Assembly (NCBI GenBank): GCA_973895155.1
Contig: OZ316898.1
Coordinates: 62,001 to 126,000 of the forward strand
Reading direction: 5' to 3'
DNA length: 64,000 nucleotides
DNA from: Marsupella aquatica
Taxonomy: Eukaryota > Marchantiophyta
The position numbers were made by a program, and so were the translations under genes. Below the pieces are notes generated by a model, which saw nothing but the letters and a program-made list of their open reading frames with translations, did not search any database and had not been told where the DNA came from. Positions 30,626 to 41,180 of the stretch are shown one piece after another; the stretch's first letter is position 1; every line of letters starts with the position of its first letter.

Positions 30626-33600
30626 ACAGGAATCACTCGGCCGGTTAAGTGGGTAAAGCAGGAAGGCACCCTAGGAACACCTTAGTATAGTGACAAAACA
30701 AGGAAAATATAAACAATTAGGGGCAACCATGGAACCCGGGCAGAGGCCGGAGGTAAGGCTGAGGGTGAAAACCCGATTAGGGTTAGGGCGCGTTAAGCGT
30801 CGGCGGCTAGGAAGGATCAACGGGAAGAAGGACCGGCAGAGGAGAGGGGTAAGGAGCGCTTGCAGGAGATGGTGGCTCATTTGCGAGCATGAACTAGGCA
30901 GACGACTACGGGAGGCCAACTACTGTCAGCTGCTTAGGCAAGCACTCGGGGAGAGAGTAGATACCGACGATCAACCTAAGGAGGGTATGAGCAACGTCAA
31001 TCAAGCGGCACATTTCTGGGGATGCCTGTTCGAACGGGCAACTGAGTACATCAAGACTTACGAGGACGAGGAGTCAGAAAGGGTAGCTCGAGAACGGCAG
31101 GAGCTCGCTCGATTGTGGGAGCTGCAGAAGACGGCTTTCTTAGGAGGCGAACTCATCAAGGACGAGTTCCTGTGGACGCCTACTTCCAATCAACTCGACG
31201 ATCTTCTGTTTTGCAAAGACAGCGTCGTCGGCATCCGAGAGGCCATCAAGAACTGCAACGACATACATTGGGAATTAAAGGGTAGCACGGAAAGGTGGAC
31301 CCAGGCAACGGTGCTAGGAGAAACCTCCACGGCAGCAGAGATGAAGAGGAAGGGAGCCGTCAACGATGAAGCCACCCCGACAAAAAGAACGAGGTCGGCG
31401 GCACCAAAGAAGCCAGCCGAGCAGCAGAGCAGGAGGCAGGGAGAAGCCGAAGAGGAGGAGGTCGATCCCATGAAGGCCATTCCAACCAGGGATGACACCT
31501 GGAAGGGCTGGGCGGCAACCCTACCGGTGGAGGTGCAACTACATTTTGCACGGGAGGAAGATGCATGCTTTACGGCCATGCAGACCAAGAAGTACCAAGG
31601 CTTCATGGCCGGATCCGGCTTGGAGGCCTTTGTAAGATTACCATGGCTGAAGCCGGAGGTACCGGAGTCAGACCTATTAGAATTCGTGGGGTCATGGGAA
31701 CCCGAGACCAATTGCATGAGGATATATGGGAAGGATTTCTATCTTACTCCCAAGGTGATTGCCGAAGTGTTTGGCTTGCCGATGGGCAATAAGACCAAAG
31801 TTGATACCAGGAAGACCTTGCCTGACAAGGAGTTCCGGTCATTCCCCGGGCCATCAACGAAGAATGGCTTCTTCCGGAACACTTGCACCAACCCGCACAT
31901 AGGAGAGATGATCGACTTCTTGCAGGTGACCATGCATTGTAACTTGCCGAGGGCAGAGATCGGCAAGGCACAGGTCTATCTGGCAGAAAGGCCAGACCCA
32001 AGCCGGGACTACAACGGGTACCTCCTCAACCAATTGAAGAAGATCTTAAAGGAGGAGCAGCAGGTAATCGGCATGGGGAGCGTGTCGCGGCTTGGCTATC
32101 ACATGCCGCTGTTGTGCCGGTATGCCAGAGGTCAGACTTTTGCCCCGGTACTTCCCCTGCAGGTAAGGGCACCCGAGGAAGCTCCAACGCCGAGGCCGTT
32201 GGCTGAGAAGCCTCAACCACCTGTTAGTCCTACGATCGAGCAGGTGTTTAGGCCCAGGAAGGAAGACTTGCCGATGCAGCAACCAGGCATGCAGAGTCTG
32301 CTGAAACTACTGGAGAAAGAAAAGAAATCGGCATCGGCAACAACAACGGCAACGGCAATAATGCAGGACACTACTACAGAGGTAGGCCTACACCGGCTCA
32401 CAAGAGAAAACCCCTTTGCTGGAGACAAGGAGAGAATCAGGCCGGAATCCAAGCCAGGTGTTCGAATGTACGTGGGAACCTCAAGCTCCAAATCTGAGGC
32501 AGAATTGCCTGAAGCTCCTACCGAGGAAGAGGAGAGGGAGAAGCCGGACGTCCAAGAGGTAGAGGAGGCAGTGGAGGACTGCAGCCATGATAATTCCGGC
32601 TATGGGTCGGACCATCACGTTCCAGGAGTAAGGACCTGTGGCCGGTTTGTCCCCACACTTCCAAGGGTAGTGCGAGGGGACCCCAACCAGCAGAGTAGCC
32701 CTGAGTCTCCCCCACCAGATGTTGCTCCCCCGAGCTTCGACGGCATAAAACAGATGGTGCAGGAATTTCAGGAGCGAATCAAGCAGGAGGAAGAGGCCGC
32801 CCTGGCTAAGGAAAAGGATTTACCAGGAGGAGATTGGCCGGAGGACATCAGGCGGCTAGCCGAAAAAGGAAGCAAACCTCTAGCCACGATTGAAGAGATC
32901 CGCAGGACGGCTTGGGAGCAGAGGCCACGATGGGCGATGCCGATCACTTCTACTTACTCCACCTACGCTAAGAATAGAGCCATGGAGTATGGTGAGATGT
33001 GTGGGGAACTTGCGCTCGGCATCTTTGGAGAGGAGTTGGAGGTAGGACCCTTTTTCCATAGGGAGCAGTTGGAGAAGCACCAATTAGAAGAAGCGGTGGC
33101 TTTAGAGAGAAGCAAGAAGGATGAGGTCATTCGGCGGCTTAGGAGGATGGAAGCCGAGATTGAAGATCTAAGGGCGGCCAAGAAAGCCCAAGATGAACTG
33201 CGGATTAAACGACATGAGCTGAACATCATGCAGGGGCAGTTGGACACCGCGCAGGCTGATAATCAGAATATCAAGGATAAACTGACTCAGACGCAGGAAG
33301 AGTTGGCCGACACGATCAAAGAGAGGGAGAAGTGGAAGCAAGAACTGAAGAATACAGAGGAGGCCCACATAACAGCCAACAGCCGGGCCATGGCGGAGAC
33401 CCAAAGAAAGGAATGGGCGTTGAAAGGGGAGCTCGAGAAAATCCGCGGAGCCCTTGAGCAGAAGGAGGTCGAGTTAGGGAAATCCTATCAAGGGATTATG
33501 GCGCTGCAGCAGGAGCTTGCGTCCCTGACGGCCAGCTTCAAGGCCGACCTAAGGGAGAAGGACGAGATGCTCGAACAGACTTACGCCAAGATGAACCAGA

Positions 33601-35269
33601 TGGAGTCTGTCATCATTGCAGAGCTCGACAAGGAGCTAAGAGCAACCCAGGAGGAGAGGGCTACCTTGAAGAAGGAATTGGAGGAAGCCCACAAGGAGCA
33701 GGAGGAGGCCAAAAACGAGCTGGAGGGGGCACGTAAGGACCTGGATGAAACCCAAGAGGAGTTGGAGGAAATCACGAGGAAGATGGAGAACCTACAGCGG
33801 CGGGCCGACAACCAAACAGAGCGGCTGAAGAAACAAGCCGCAGTATTTAAATGCTTAGCTACAGCAGGTCCATCTCCCGTTGGGACAAACCAGTTACCAG
33901 GGGTGGTAATTGCCGAAGGACAAGCCGCGCCACCTGCACCAGTGCCGGAAGTAAGTGGGAAGGGGAAGGGACCAGCTGCCGAGCCACCAACGAAGAAGAA
34001 GCGGAAACCTTCAGGGTCAAGGAGTAATACGACTTCACAGGCCGTGGTGATCAAGGAGGTAGACCCAGCACCGACCCCAGACAGGGTCACGGCTAAGGAT
34101 CCAACTACCCTAGGGGAAGGGGAGGCCGAAGCCGAGGGAGTGGCTGAAGCCGAAGCCGTGGGAGTGGCTGAGGCCGAAGCCGTGGGTATTGCCGAGGCCG
34201 GTGTCGAGGCTGAAGCCGAAGGTGGACCCAGTCAGGCCGATGGAGAGTTGACTCGGTCAAGGGCAGGTAATCTGTCAGTAGGCGGGCCAACGGCAGTGGC
34301 TGAGGAGGAAGTGTTGGGGGCGTCCATTGAGGATCCACCACCGGTGTCGTGACGGTGCAAGGGCGCCGTTCCTTTTAGGGAGGGCGGAGGCGTGAGTGGG
34401 CAGGGCGGGCACGGATCTCCACGTTTAGGATTAGGATCAGAACCAGGAACGGCCCTGACACTTAGCTTAGTGGGATTGCGGTCCCACTGGTAGGAGCAAC
34501 ACTTGTGCTCCTGCCTTGCTGTACATAGGTAGATTCGGCAAGTAGATTACTGTTAAGTAGATTAGGCTTACGATGCAAAGAATGGCGGATCCACTACCAG
34601 GATAAGTACCTGGGCAGCGGGGAGCTCAGGGCCTCTTCTTTAGCAAGTTTTTAGTTTGCACCAGCCGGGCTGGGATCAAGTAGTACAAGAAGCTCTCGGT
34701 TAGTCATACAATGACCCTTGTGTATATTCATGTTTCCTCATGCCTAAGAGCTGAATAGAGTTGGCCTCACGGCTTAGTTCGCAGAACTTGTGTATGAGAT
34801 GTACTGTTTGTATGGCAAGTGCATGGTATGACTCAGTCAGAAGGAGTCATTTTGCTATTTGTGTGTCGCATTAACTTGTGTGAAGAGTGCCCACATCAAC
34901 AGAAGGAAGGAAAGTAAGCAGGGGAGTGAGAGTTGGATGTGTCGAGCTGAGAGAGGTCTTAGCGGCTTAACCAAGCCTATTGGGGATCATTCCGGCGGCG
35001 GAATCCAAACATACCTAACAAGACGGAGGGGAAGACAGGGGAAGACAGGGGAAGACAGGGGAAGGCCTATATTAGGCCGGCTACGTATCTCATGACCCGA
35101 TGAAGGATCTGTCCAGTATATGTGTGTAAAATGTTAATAGTAGTAGTAGAAGGTTAGCAGCGTCCCATGCCGCTAAGCCGCGGAAACGGCCTCGCCAAGC
35201 ACGAAACCTGCGGGAATCGGCTTGAGCTGGGGGGTTTCTTGGGTTTAGGGAGCCATGGGACGCACCACA
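30614..35269 (+). repeat. 3' LTR of the complete family-A element
   Basis: 4,656 bp with the same ends as the 5' LTR. Relative to it, it lacks 48 bp of the VAEAEAVG-coding repeat, has one more GAAGACAGGG unit and has one base fewer in a G run; these account for the length difference. Confidence 0.95.
30729..34352 (+). CDS. Intact LTR-encoded protein of family A (1,207 residues), basic N-terminus and long coiled coil
   Basis: Start chosen at ATG 30729 (AACCATGG); the frame can be extended only to a GTG. Residues ~1-70 are very basic (RVKRRRLGRINGKKDRQRR). A central region includes FVRLPWLKPEVPESDLLEF and YLTPKVIAEVFGLPMGNK, which recalls the LTxxxLAxxLGLPxG pattern of plant-mobile-domain/transposon-linked proteins (weak resemblance). 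Then a long coiled coil of roughly 300 residues (EEAVALERSKKDEVIRRLRR onward), a Lys-rich patch (PPTKKKRKPSGSRS, possible nuclear signal) and Ala/Glu/Val repeats. It starts about 100 bp after the pol stop, the place of an env-like ORF. No membrane segment or catalytic motif is seen. Open copies at 37640-40269 and 60698-64000 argue that it is a real gene. Function unknown. Confidence 0.85.
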   Translation: MEPGQRPEVRLRVKTRLGLGRVKRRRLGRINGKKDRQRRGVRSACRRWWLICEHELGRRLREANYCQLLRQALGERVDTDDQPKEGMSNVNQAAHFWGCLFERATEYIKTYEDEESERVARERQELARLWELQKTAFLGGELIKDEFLWTPTSNQLDDLLFCKDSVVGIREAIKNCNDIHWELKGSTERWTQATVLGETSTAAEMKRKGAVNDEATPTKRTRSAAPKKPAEQQSRRQGEAEEEEVDPMKAIPTRDDTWKGWAATLPVEVQLHFAREEDACFTAMQTKKYQGFMAGSGLEAFVRLPWLKPEVPESDLLEFVGSWEPETNCMRIYGKDFYLTPKVIAEVFGLPMGNKTKVDTRKTLPDKEFRSFPGPSTKNGFFRNTCTNPHIGEMIDFLQVTMHCNLPRAEIGKAQVYLAERPDPSRDYNGYLLNQLKKILKEEQQVIGMGSVSRLGYHMPLLCRYARGQTFAPVLPLQVRAPEEAPTPRPLAEKPQPPVSPTIEQVFRPRKEDLPMQQPGMQSLLKLLEKEKKSASATTTATAIMQDTTTEVGLHRLTRENPFAGDKERIRPESKPGVRMYVGTSSSKSEAELPEAPTEEEEREKPDVQEVEEAVEDCSHDNSGYGSDHHVPGVRTCGRFVPTLPRVVRGDPNQQSSPESPPPDVAPPSFDGIKQMVQEFQERIKQEEEAALAKEKDLPGGDWPEDIRRLAEKGSKPLATIEEIRRTAWEQRPRWAMPITSTYSTYAKNRAMEYGEMCGELALGIFGEELEVGPFFHREQLEKHQLEEAVALERSKKDEVIRRLRRMEAEIEDLRAAKKAQDELRIKRHELNIMQGQLDTAQADNQNIKDKLTQTQEELADTIKEREKWKQELKNTEEAHITANSRAMAETQRKEWALKGELEKIRGALEQKEVELGKSYQGIMALQQELASLTASFKADLREKDEMLEQTYAKMNQMESVIIAELDKELRATQEERATLKKELEEAHKEQEEAKNELEGARKDLDETQEELEEITRKMENLQRRADNQTERLKKQAAVFKCLATAGPSPVGTNQLPGVVIAEGQAAPPAPVPEVSGKGKGPAAEPPTKKKRKPSGSRSNTTSQAVVIKEVDPAPTPDRVTAKDPTTLGEGEAEAEGVAEAEAVGVAEAEAVGIAEAGVEAEAEGGPSQADGELTRSRAGNLSVGGPTAVAEEEVLGASIEDPPPVS

Positions 35270-35803
35270 GGAAGCAGAATTTAGAGATCGACGGTCTGAA
35301 GGGAGCCCATCTGAAGAGACCAGTGAAGGGACACTTGCACAAGAAGCGTGGAGTGAATCATTCGAAGAAGAAGAAGCTCCGACGGTGCTAGTCATGGCTG
35401 CAACACAAAGGGCAAGGTTTCAGTATAAACCTTTCCATGGGAAAGCTAAGGAGGACCCTGACGAGTGGGTAGAAGACTTTGTTGGAACTGCTGAAGCCAA
35501 TGGTAAGGATGCTATCAAGTTGACTACATTGGCTGGTGTCTTGAGAGGAGAAGCTAGGCCATGGTACAAAGGGCTGCCTGCTGTGACAAAGGGTGATTGG
35601 AATTTGTTTAGAGTTGCTTTTCTACAAGAGTTTCGGAAGGTGGGAGAGGAGAGTGAAGCTCTTATCAAGATTGGCCGGCTGAGAATGTCAAGTGAAGAAT
35701 CAGTTTGAAGTTTTCTACAGAAGTTCCAAAGAGTTGCCAGAAAGATAGATCCAGCTCTAGATGACTCTATGTTGATGAGATGGTTTGTGTCCTCTCTACC
35801 TAA

Positions 35804-36003
35804 TGTGGTGCATCCCATGGCTCCCTAAACCCAAGAAACCCCCCAGCTCAAGCCGATTCCCGCAGGTTTCACGCTTGGCGAGGCCGTTTCCGCGGCTTAG
35901 TGGCATGGGACGATGCTAACCTCCTCCTACTATTACTATTAGCCTTTTACACACATATACTGGACAGATCCTTCATCGAGTCATGAGATACTTAGCCTAT
36001 AAG
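35804..36003 (-). mobile_element. Terminal ~200-bp piece of a family-A LTR
   Basis: On the plus strand it begins TGTGGTGCATCCCATGG, the reverse of the LTR-A 3' end, and follows it to about 36003, where the match stops. It cuts the family-C gag. CCTAA precedes it, but the other flank is lost, so the insertion has been truncated by a deletion or rearrangement. Confidence 0.85.
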
Positions 36004-37539
36004 TAGTGGGTAATTCCAAAAGCATGAAGAAACTGAAATTTTTTAAATTTTTTACGATGTTTAGACTGCAATTATTGCTAACTATAACTAAAACAGCATT
36101 CAAAGTTACTAAGTTCCTAAGTTACGAGTTTACTAGTTCACTGCTTTACGAGTTACACCTTAAGATTTGGCGACCCTGTGATCATGACATCTTACAACTA
36201 GTTCAACGGGACTCCACAACGGATGAAGAGCTCACCTTGAAAGGGAAGGAATGCAAGACATAGGCGCTCATTACTGACTTCTCTTCCACCTTACCTCTCA
36301 AACTCTGCCCAGCTTCAACCGGTATTTCAGAGATGTCAAATGGAGACTTTGACCCTTCTATTCCAGGATGATGAGTAGTGATGAGTTCCTGTTTCATTAT
36401 CCTCAAGTGTATGCTGCTACCTGCAACAACTATGATGTGATCGGGATGTACAGAGAAGCTCTTCGTATAGATTCATGTTATTTGATGAAGAGAATGCCTC
36501 TGATGTATCCTGAGAGACAACTGAGATGCCTACCTTACTCCAGAGGATCCCCACGCCAAGCTGAGCTGATAGAGGTTACTCAGAACCGAACTGTTACCCT
36601 TGTGGAGTTACTAGAACCAGAGGACATCCGACAGCAAGCTTGAAGAAGTCTCTAAGTGTTTTTAGTTAGTTTTACCAGTAGTGCATCTTATCTGATTTTT
36701 AGAAATGTGTTCTAGAGCTTTAAAAGCTGTCATACTTCTTTAGTGTATAGTCTATACCTAGGAAAACCACCCGGCAAAATCTCAGAGTTTTCTGACTTAT
36801 AGTTAGGAAGTTAAAAATAGTTGAATTCATCAAGTCTTTACTTTACCGTGATTACGAGTTACGACTTAGCTTTTACTAGTTTAAGAGTTACTAGTTTACG
36901 ATTACGAGTTCCGATAGACAGCCGATTACGAGTTAATAGTTTACTAGTTACGAGTTCATACTTAGCCATTTTTCCGGATTTTCACTTACTGAATCGCCAT
37001 TTTAAAATTTTGAGGGGTATGAAGAGGCATGTCTCTTCGACCCTGTGACCTCTCACTCAGTAGATTTTTACTATAAGACCCCTCTACCACTAGTGTAGAT
37101 GATGGTAAAGTTTAGCAATTTTTGCCTTTCCTTGGTGTTCTACCAGTTGATCATGAATGTTAAGAGTTCGAGATCAAGCTTGACACCAGGAGAAGACTTT
37201 CCTCCTTCTTGTGGTTTAATCCTTTGAATAAATCATGGGAAGTAAAATTCCAATTGTGTAAATCTTATGAGATCTGATGACAGATTCCTCTTTGGTGACT
37301 CATTACAATCTCCTGAGTTCTTGGAGTTAACTCACTGAGTTTAAGTCTTATTTGAAATTGATGGATTTTCTTTCGTGTTGCTTAGTACCATCTAAATGTT
37401 GAAGTAGCTACCTTTTAGATCTTATGTGAGTACCATTTAGAAAGAAAGGATAAGACATGTTGACGGCATTTTAAAAGAGTACTCTAGTAAGCAATTTAGA
37501 TCTGAAAAGCAATATGGATTTGAATCCTGAAGTCTTTTC
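36004..37539. other. AT-rich low-copy stretch, no gene recognised
   Basis: Unlike its surroundings this segment does not match the A, B or C elements. A 91-codon frame at 36368-36643 (FHYPQVYAATCNNYDVIG ...) has reasonable composition but no known motif and no clear splice sites, so I leave it as a possible exon only. The right end is the assembly gap. Confidence 0.4.
36851..36960. repeat. Imperfect short repeats of a TTACGAGTTA-type motif
   Basis: Variants of TTACGAGTT and TTACTAGTTT recur several times in about 110 bp, and related copies occur at 36118-36155. Confidence 0.55.
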
Positions 37540-37639
37540 NNNNNNNNNNNNNNNNNNNNNNNNNNNNNNNNNNNNNNNNNNNNNNNNNNNNNNNNNNNNN
37601 NNNNNNNNNNNNNNNNNNNNNNNNNNNNNNNNNNNNNNN
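37540..37639. other. Assembly gap of 100 N
   Basis: The run is exactly 100 N, the usual placeholder for a gap of unknown size. The right side resumes in the middle of a family-A LTR. Confidence 0.98.
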
Positions 37640-40269
37640 AACCCGAGACCAATTGCACGAGGATATATGGGAGGGATTTCTATCTTACTCCCAAGGTAAT
37701 TGCCGAAGTGTTTGGCCTGCCGATAGGCAATAAGACCAAAGTTGATACCAGGAAGACCTTGCCTGACAAGGAGTTCCGGTCGTTCCCCGGGCCATCAACG
37801 AAGAATGGCTTCTTCCGGAACACCTGCACCAACCCGCACATAGGAGAGATGATCGACTTCTTGCGGGTGACCATGCATTGTAACTTGCCGAGGGCAGAGA
37901 TCGGCAAGGCACAGGTCTATCTGGCAGAAAGGCCAGACCCAAGCCGGGACTACAACGGGTACCTCCTCAACCAATTGAAGAAGATCTTAAAGGAGGAGCA
38001 GCAGGTAATCGGCATGGGGAGCGTGTCGCGGCTTGGCTATCACATGCCGCTGTTGTGCCGGTATGCCAGAGGTCAGACTTTTGCCCCGGTACTTCCCCTG
38101 CAGGTAAGGGCACCCGAGGAAGCTCCAACGCCGAGGCCGTTGGCTGAGAAGCCTCAACCACCTGTTAGTCCTACGATCGAGCAGGTGTTTAGGCCCAGGA
38201 AGGAGGACTTGCCGATGCAGCAACCAGGCATGCAGAGTCTGCTGAAACTACTGGAGAAAGAAAAGAAATCGGCATCGGCAACAACAACGGCAACGGCAAC
38301 AATGCAGGACACTACTACAGAGGTAGGCCTACACCGGCTCACAAGAGAAAACCCCTTTGCTGGAGACAAGGAGAGAATCAGGCCGGAATCCAAGCCAGGT
38401 GTTCGAATGTACGTGGGAACCTCAAGCTCCGAATCTGAGGCAGAATTGCCTGAAGCTCCTACCGACGAAGAGGACAGGGAGAAGCCGGACGTCCAAGAGG
38501 TAGAGGAGGCAGTGGAGGACTGCAGCCATGATAATTCCGGCTATGGGTCGGACCATCACGTTCCAGGAGTAAGGACCTGTGGCCGGTTTGTCCCCACACT
38601 TCCAAGGGTAGTGCGAGGGGACCCCAACCAGCAGAGTAGCCCTGAGTCTCCCCCACCAGATGTTGCTCCCCCGAGCTTCGACGGCATAAAACAGACGGTG
38701 CAGGAATTTCAGGAGCGAATCAAGCAGGAGGAGGAGGCCGCCCTGGCTAAGGAAAAGGATTTACCAGGAGGAGATTGGCCGGAGGACATCAGGCGGCTAG
38801 CCGAAAAAGGAAGCAAACCTCTAGCCATGATTGAAGAGATCCGCAGGACGGCTTGGGAGCAGAGGCCACGATGGGCGATGCCGATCACTTCTACTTACTC
38901 CACCTACGCTAAGAATAGAGCCATGGAGTATGGTGAGATGTGTGGGGAACTTGCGCTCGGCATCTTTGGAGAGGAGTTGGAGGTAGGACCCTTTTTCCAT
39001 AGGGAGCAGTTGGAGAAGCACCAATTAGAAGAAGCGGTGGCTTTAGAGAGAAGCAAGAAGGACGAGGTCATTCGGCGGCTTAGGAGGATGGAAGTCGAGA
39101 TTGAAGATCTAAGGGCGGCCAAGAAAGCCCAAGATGAACTGCGGATTAAACGACATGAGCTGAACATCATGCAGGGGCAGTTGGACACCGCGCAGGCTGA
39201 TAATCAGAATATCAAGGATAAACTGACTCAGACGCAGGAAGAGTTGGCCGACACGATCAAAGAGAGGGAGAAGTGGAAGCAAGAGCTGAAGAATACAGAG
39301 GAGGCCCACATAACAGCCAACAGCCGGGCCATGGCGGAGACCCAAAGAAAGGAATGGGCGTTGAAAGGGGAGCTCGAGAAAATCCGCGGAGCCCTTGAGC
39401 AGAAGGAGGTCGAGTTAGGGAAATCCTATCAAGGGATTATGGCGCTGCAGCAGGAGCTTGCGTCCCTGACGGCCAGCTTCAAGGCCGACCTAAGGGAGAA
39501 GGACGAGATGCTCGAACAGACTTACGCCAAGATGAACCAGATGGAGTCTGTCATCATTGCAGAGCTCGACAAGGAGCTAAGAGCAACCCAGGAGGAGAGG
39601 GCTACCTTGAAGAAGGAATTGGAGGAAGCCCACAGGGAGCAGGAGGAGGCCAAAAACGAGCTGGAGGGGGCACGTAAGGACCTGGATGAAACCCAAGAGG
39701 AGTTGGAGGAAATCACGAGGAAGATGGAGAACCTACAGCGGCGGGCCGAAAACCAAACAAAGCGGCTGAAGAAACAAGCCGCAGTATTTAAATGCTTAGC
39801 TGCAGCAGGTCCATCTCCTGTTGGGACAAACCAGTTACCAGGGGTGGTAATTGCCGAAGGACAAGCCGCACCACCTGCACCAGTGCCGGAAGTAAGTGGG
39901 AAGGGGAAGGGACCAGCTCCCGAGCCACCAACGAAGAAGAAGCGGAAACCTTCAGGGTCAAGGAGTAATACGACTTCACAGGCCGTGGTGATCAAGGAGG
40001 TAGACCCAGCACCGACCCCAGACAGGGTCACGGCTAGGGATCCAACTACCCTAGGGGAAGGGGAGGCCGAAGCCGAGGGAGTGGCTGAGGCCGAAGCCGT
40101 GGGTATTGCCGAGGCCGGTGTCGAGGCTGAAGCCGAAGGTGGACCCAGTCAGGCCGATGGAGAGTTGACTCAGTCAAGGGCAGGTAATCTATCAGAGAAT
40201 GAACCTACGGCAGTGGCTGAGGAGGAAGCGTTGGGGGCGTCCATTAAGGATCCACCACCGGTGTCGTGA
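37640..40269 (+). CDS. LTR-encoded coiled-coil protein of family A, second open copy (5' partial)
   Basis: Open from the gap to a stop at 40267-40269, at least 850 residues. It matches the product of 30729-34352 from the YLTPKVIAEVFGLP region to the C-terminus, with scattered substitutions and the shortest Ala/Glu/Val repeat of the copies seen. The tail differs slightly (LSENEPTAVAEEEALGASIKD). No frameshift or stop has accumulated. Confidence 0.8.
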
Positions 40270-41180
40270 CGGTGCAAGGGCGCCGTTCCTTTTAGGGAGG
40301 GCGGACGTGGAGGGAGGAGGCGTGAGTGGGCAGGGCGGGCGCGGATCTCCACGTTTAGGATTAGGATCAGAACCAGGAGCGGCCCTGACACTTAGCTTAG
40401 TGGGATTACGGTCCCACTGGTAGGAGCAACACTTGTGCTCCTGCCTTGCTGTACATAGGTAGATTCGGGCAAGTAGATTACTGTTAAGTAGATTAGGCTT
40501 ACGATGCAAAGAATGGCGGATCCACTACCAGGATAAGTACCTGGGCAGCGGGGAGCTCAGGGCCTCTTCTTTAGCAAGTTTTTAGTTTGCACCAGCCGGG
40601 CTGGGATCAAGTAGTACGAGAAGCTCTCGGTTAGTCATACAGTGACCCTTGTGTATATTCATGTTTCCTCATGCCTAAGAGCTGAATAGAGTTGGCCTCA
40701 CGGCTTAGTTCGCAGAACTTGTGTATGAGATGTACTGTTTGTATGGCAAGTGCATGGTATGACTCAGTCAGAATGAGTCATTTTGCTATTTGTGTGTCGC
40801 ATTAACTTGTGTGAAGAGTGCCCACATCAACAGAAGGAAGGAAAGTAAGCAGGGGAGTGAGAGTTGGATGTGTCGAGCTGAGAGAGGTCTTAGCGGCTTA
40901 ACCAAGCCTATTGGGGATCATTCCGGCGGCGGAATCCAAACATACCTAACAAGACGGAGGGGAAGACAGGGGAAGGCCTATATTAGGCCGGCTACGTATC
41001 TCATGACCCGATGAAGGATCTGTCCAGTATATGTGTGTAAAATGTTAATAGTAGTAGTAGAAGGTTAGCAGCGTCCCATGCCGCTAAGCCGCGGAAACGG
41101 CCTCGCCAAGCACGAAACCTGCGGGAATCGGCTTGAGCTGGGGGGTTTCTTGGGTTTAGGGAGCCATGGGACGCACCACA
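37640..41180 (+). mobile_element. Family-A LTR, left part lost in the gap
   Basis: The sequence resumes within the LTR ORF and runs to the LTR end ACGCACCACA at 41180, where family-B pol sequence begins (AAGGTATTAATGG). It is therefore an insertion into family-B pol, either a solo LTR or the 3' LTR of an element hidden by the gap. Hairpin and terminal inverted repeat are kept; only one GAAGACAGGG unit is present. Confidence 0.88.

Larger units (their letters stand above)
19695..35269 (+). mobile_element. Complete family-A Ty3/gypsy retrotransposon with giant ORF-bearing LTRs
   Basis: The element is 15,575 bp with LTRs of 4,695 and 4,656 bp, both TGTGATGCC ... CGCACCACA. GGAAG at 19690-19694 and 35270-35274 is the target duplication. 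Order: 5' LTR, PBS, gag with three zinc knuckles, protease, RT, RNase H, integrase, polypurine tract, 3' LTR. The RT box FIDDF and the order of domains suggest the Tat/Athila branch; no chromodomain is seen. The two LTRs differ by repeat-number changes and a few dozen substitutions, mostly transitions, so the insertion is fairly recent. Gag-pol carries three frameshifts and one nonsense codon, so this copy is probably not autonomous as assembled. Confidence 0.95.
19607..35803 (+). pseudogene. Family-C gag, split by the complete family-A element
   Basis: The N-terminal part runs from the ATG at 19607 to 19694. The frame resumes after the family-A element and one copy of its GGAAG duplication, at 35275, and continues to 35803. 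Joined, it reads in one frame through a Glu-rich N-terminus into a capsid domain (EDPDEWVEDFVGTAEANG, LRGEARPWY, LQEFRKVG). A TGA at 35706-35708 breaks the frame. At 35804 another family-A LTR in reverse orientation cuts the gene, and nothing further of family C is seen. The element is the oldest layer here: it hosts two later insertions. Confidence 0.85.

Noticed and set aside
30690-30728. Longer LTR ORF starting 13 codons upstream
   Set aside because: The upstream start is GTG, not ATG; the ATG at 30729 has a better context.
30775-30790. Telomere-like TTAGGGTTAGGG
   Set aside because: Only two units, inside the LTR ORF and present in every LTR copy. It is coding sequence, not an interstitial telomere.
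37437-37699. ORFs running through the N block
   Set aside because: They depend on undefined bases.
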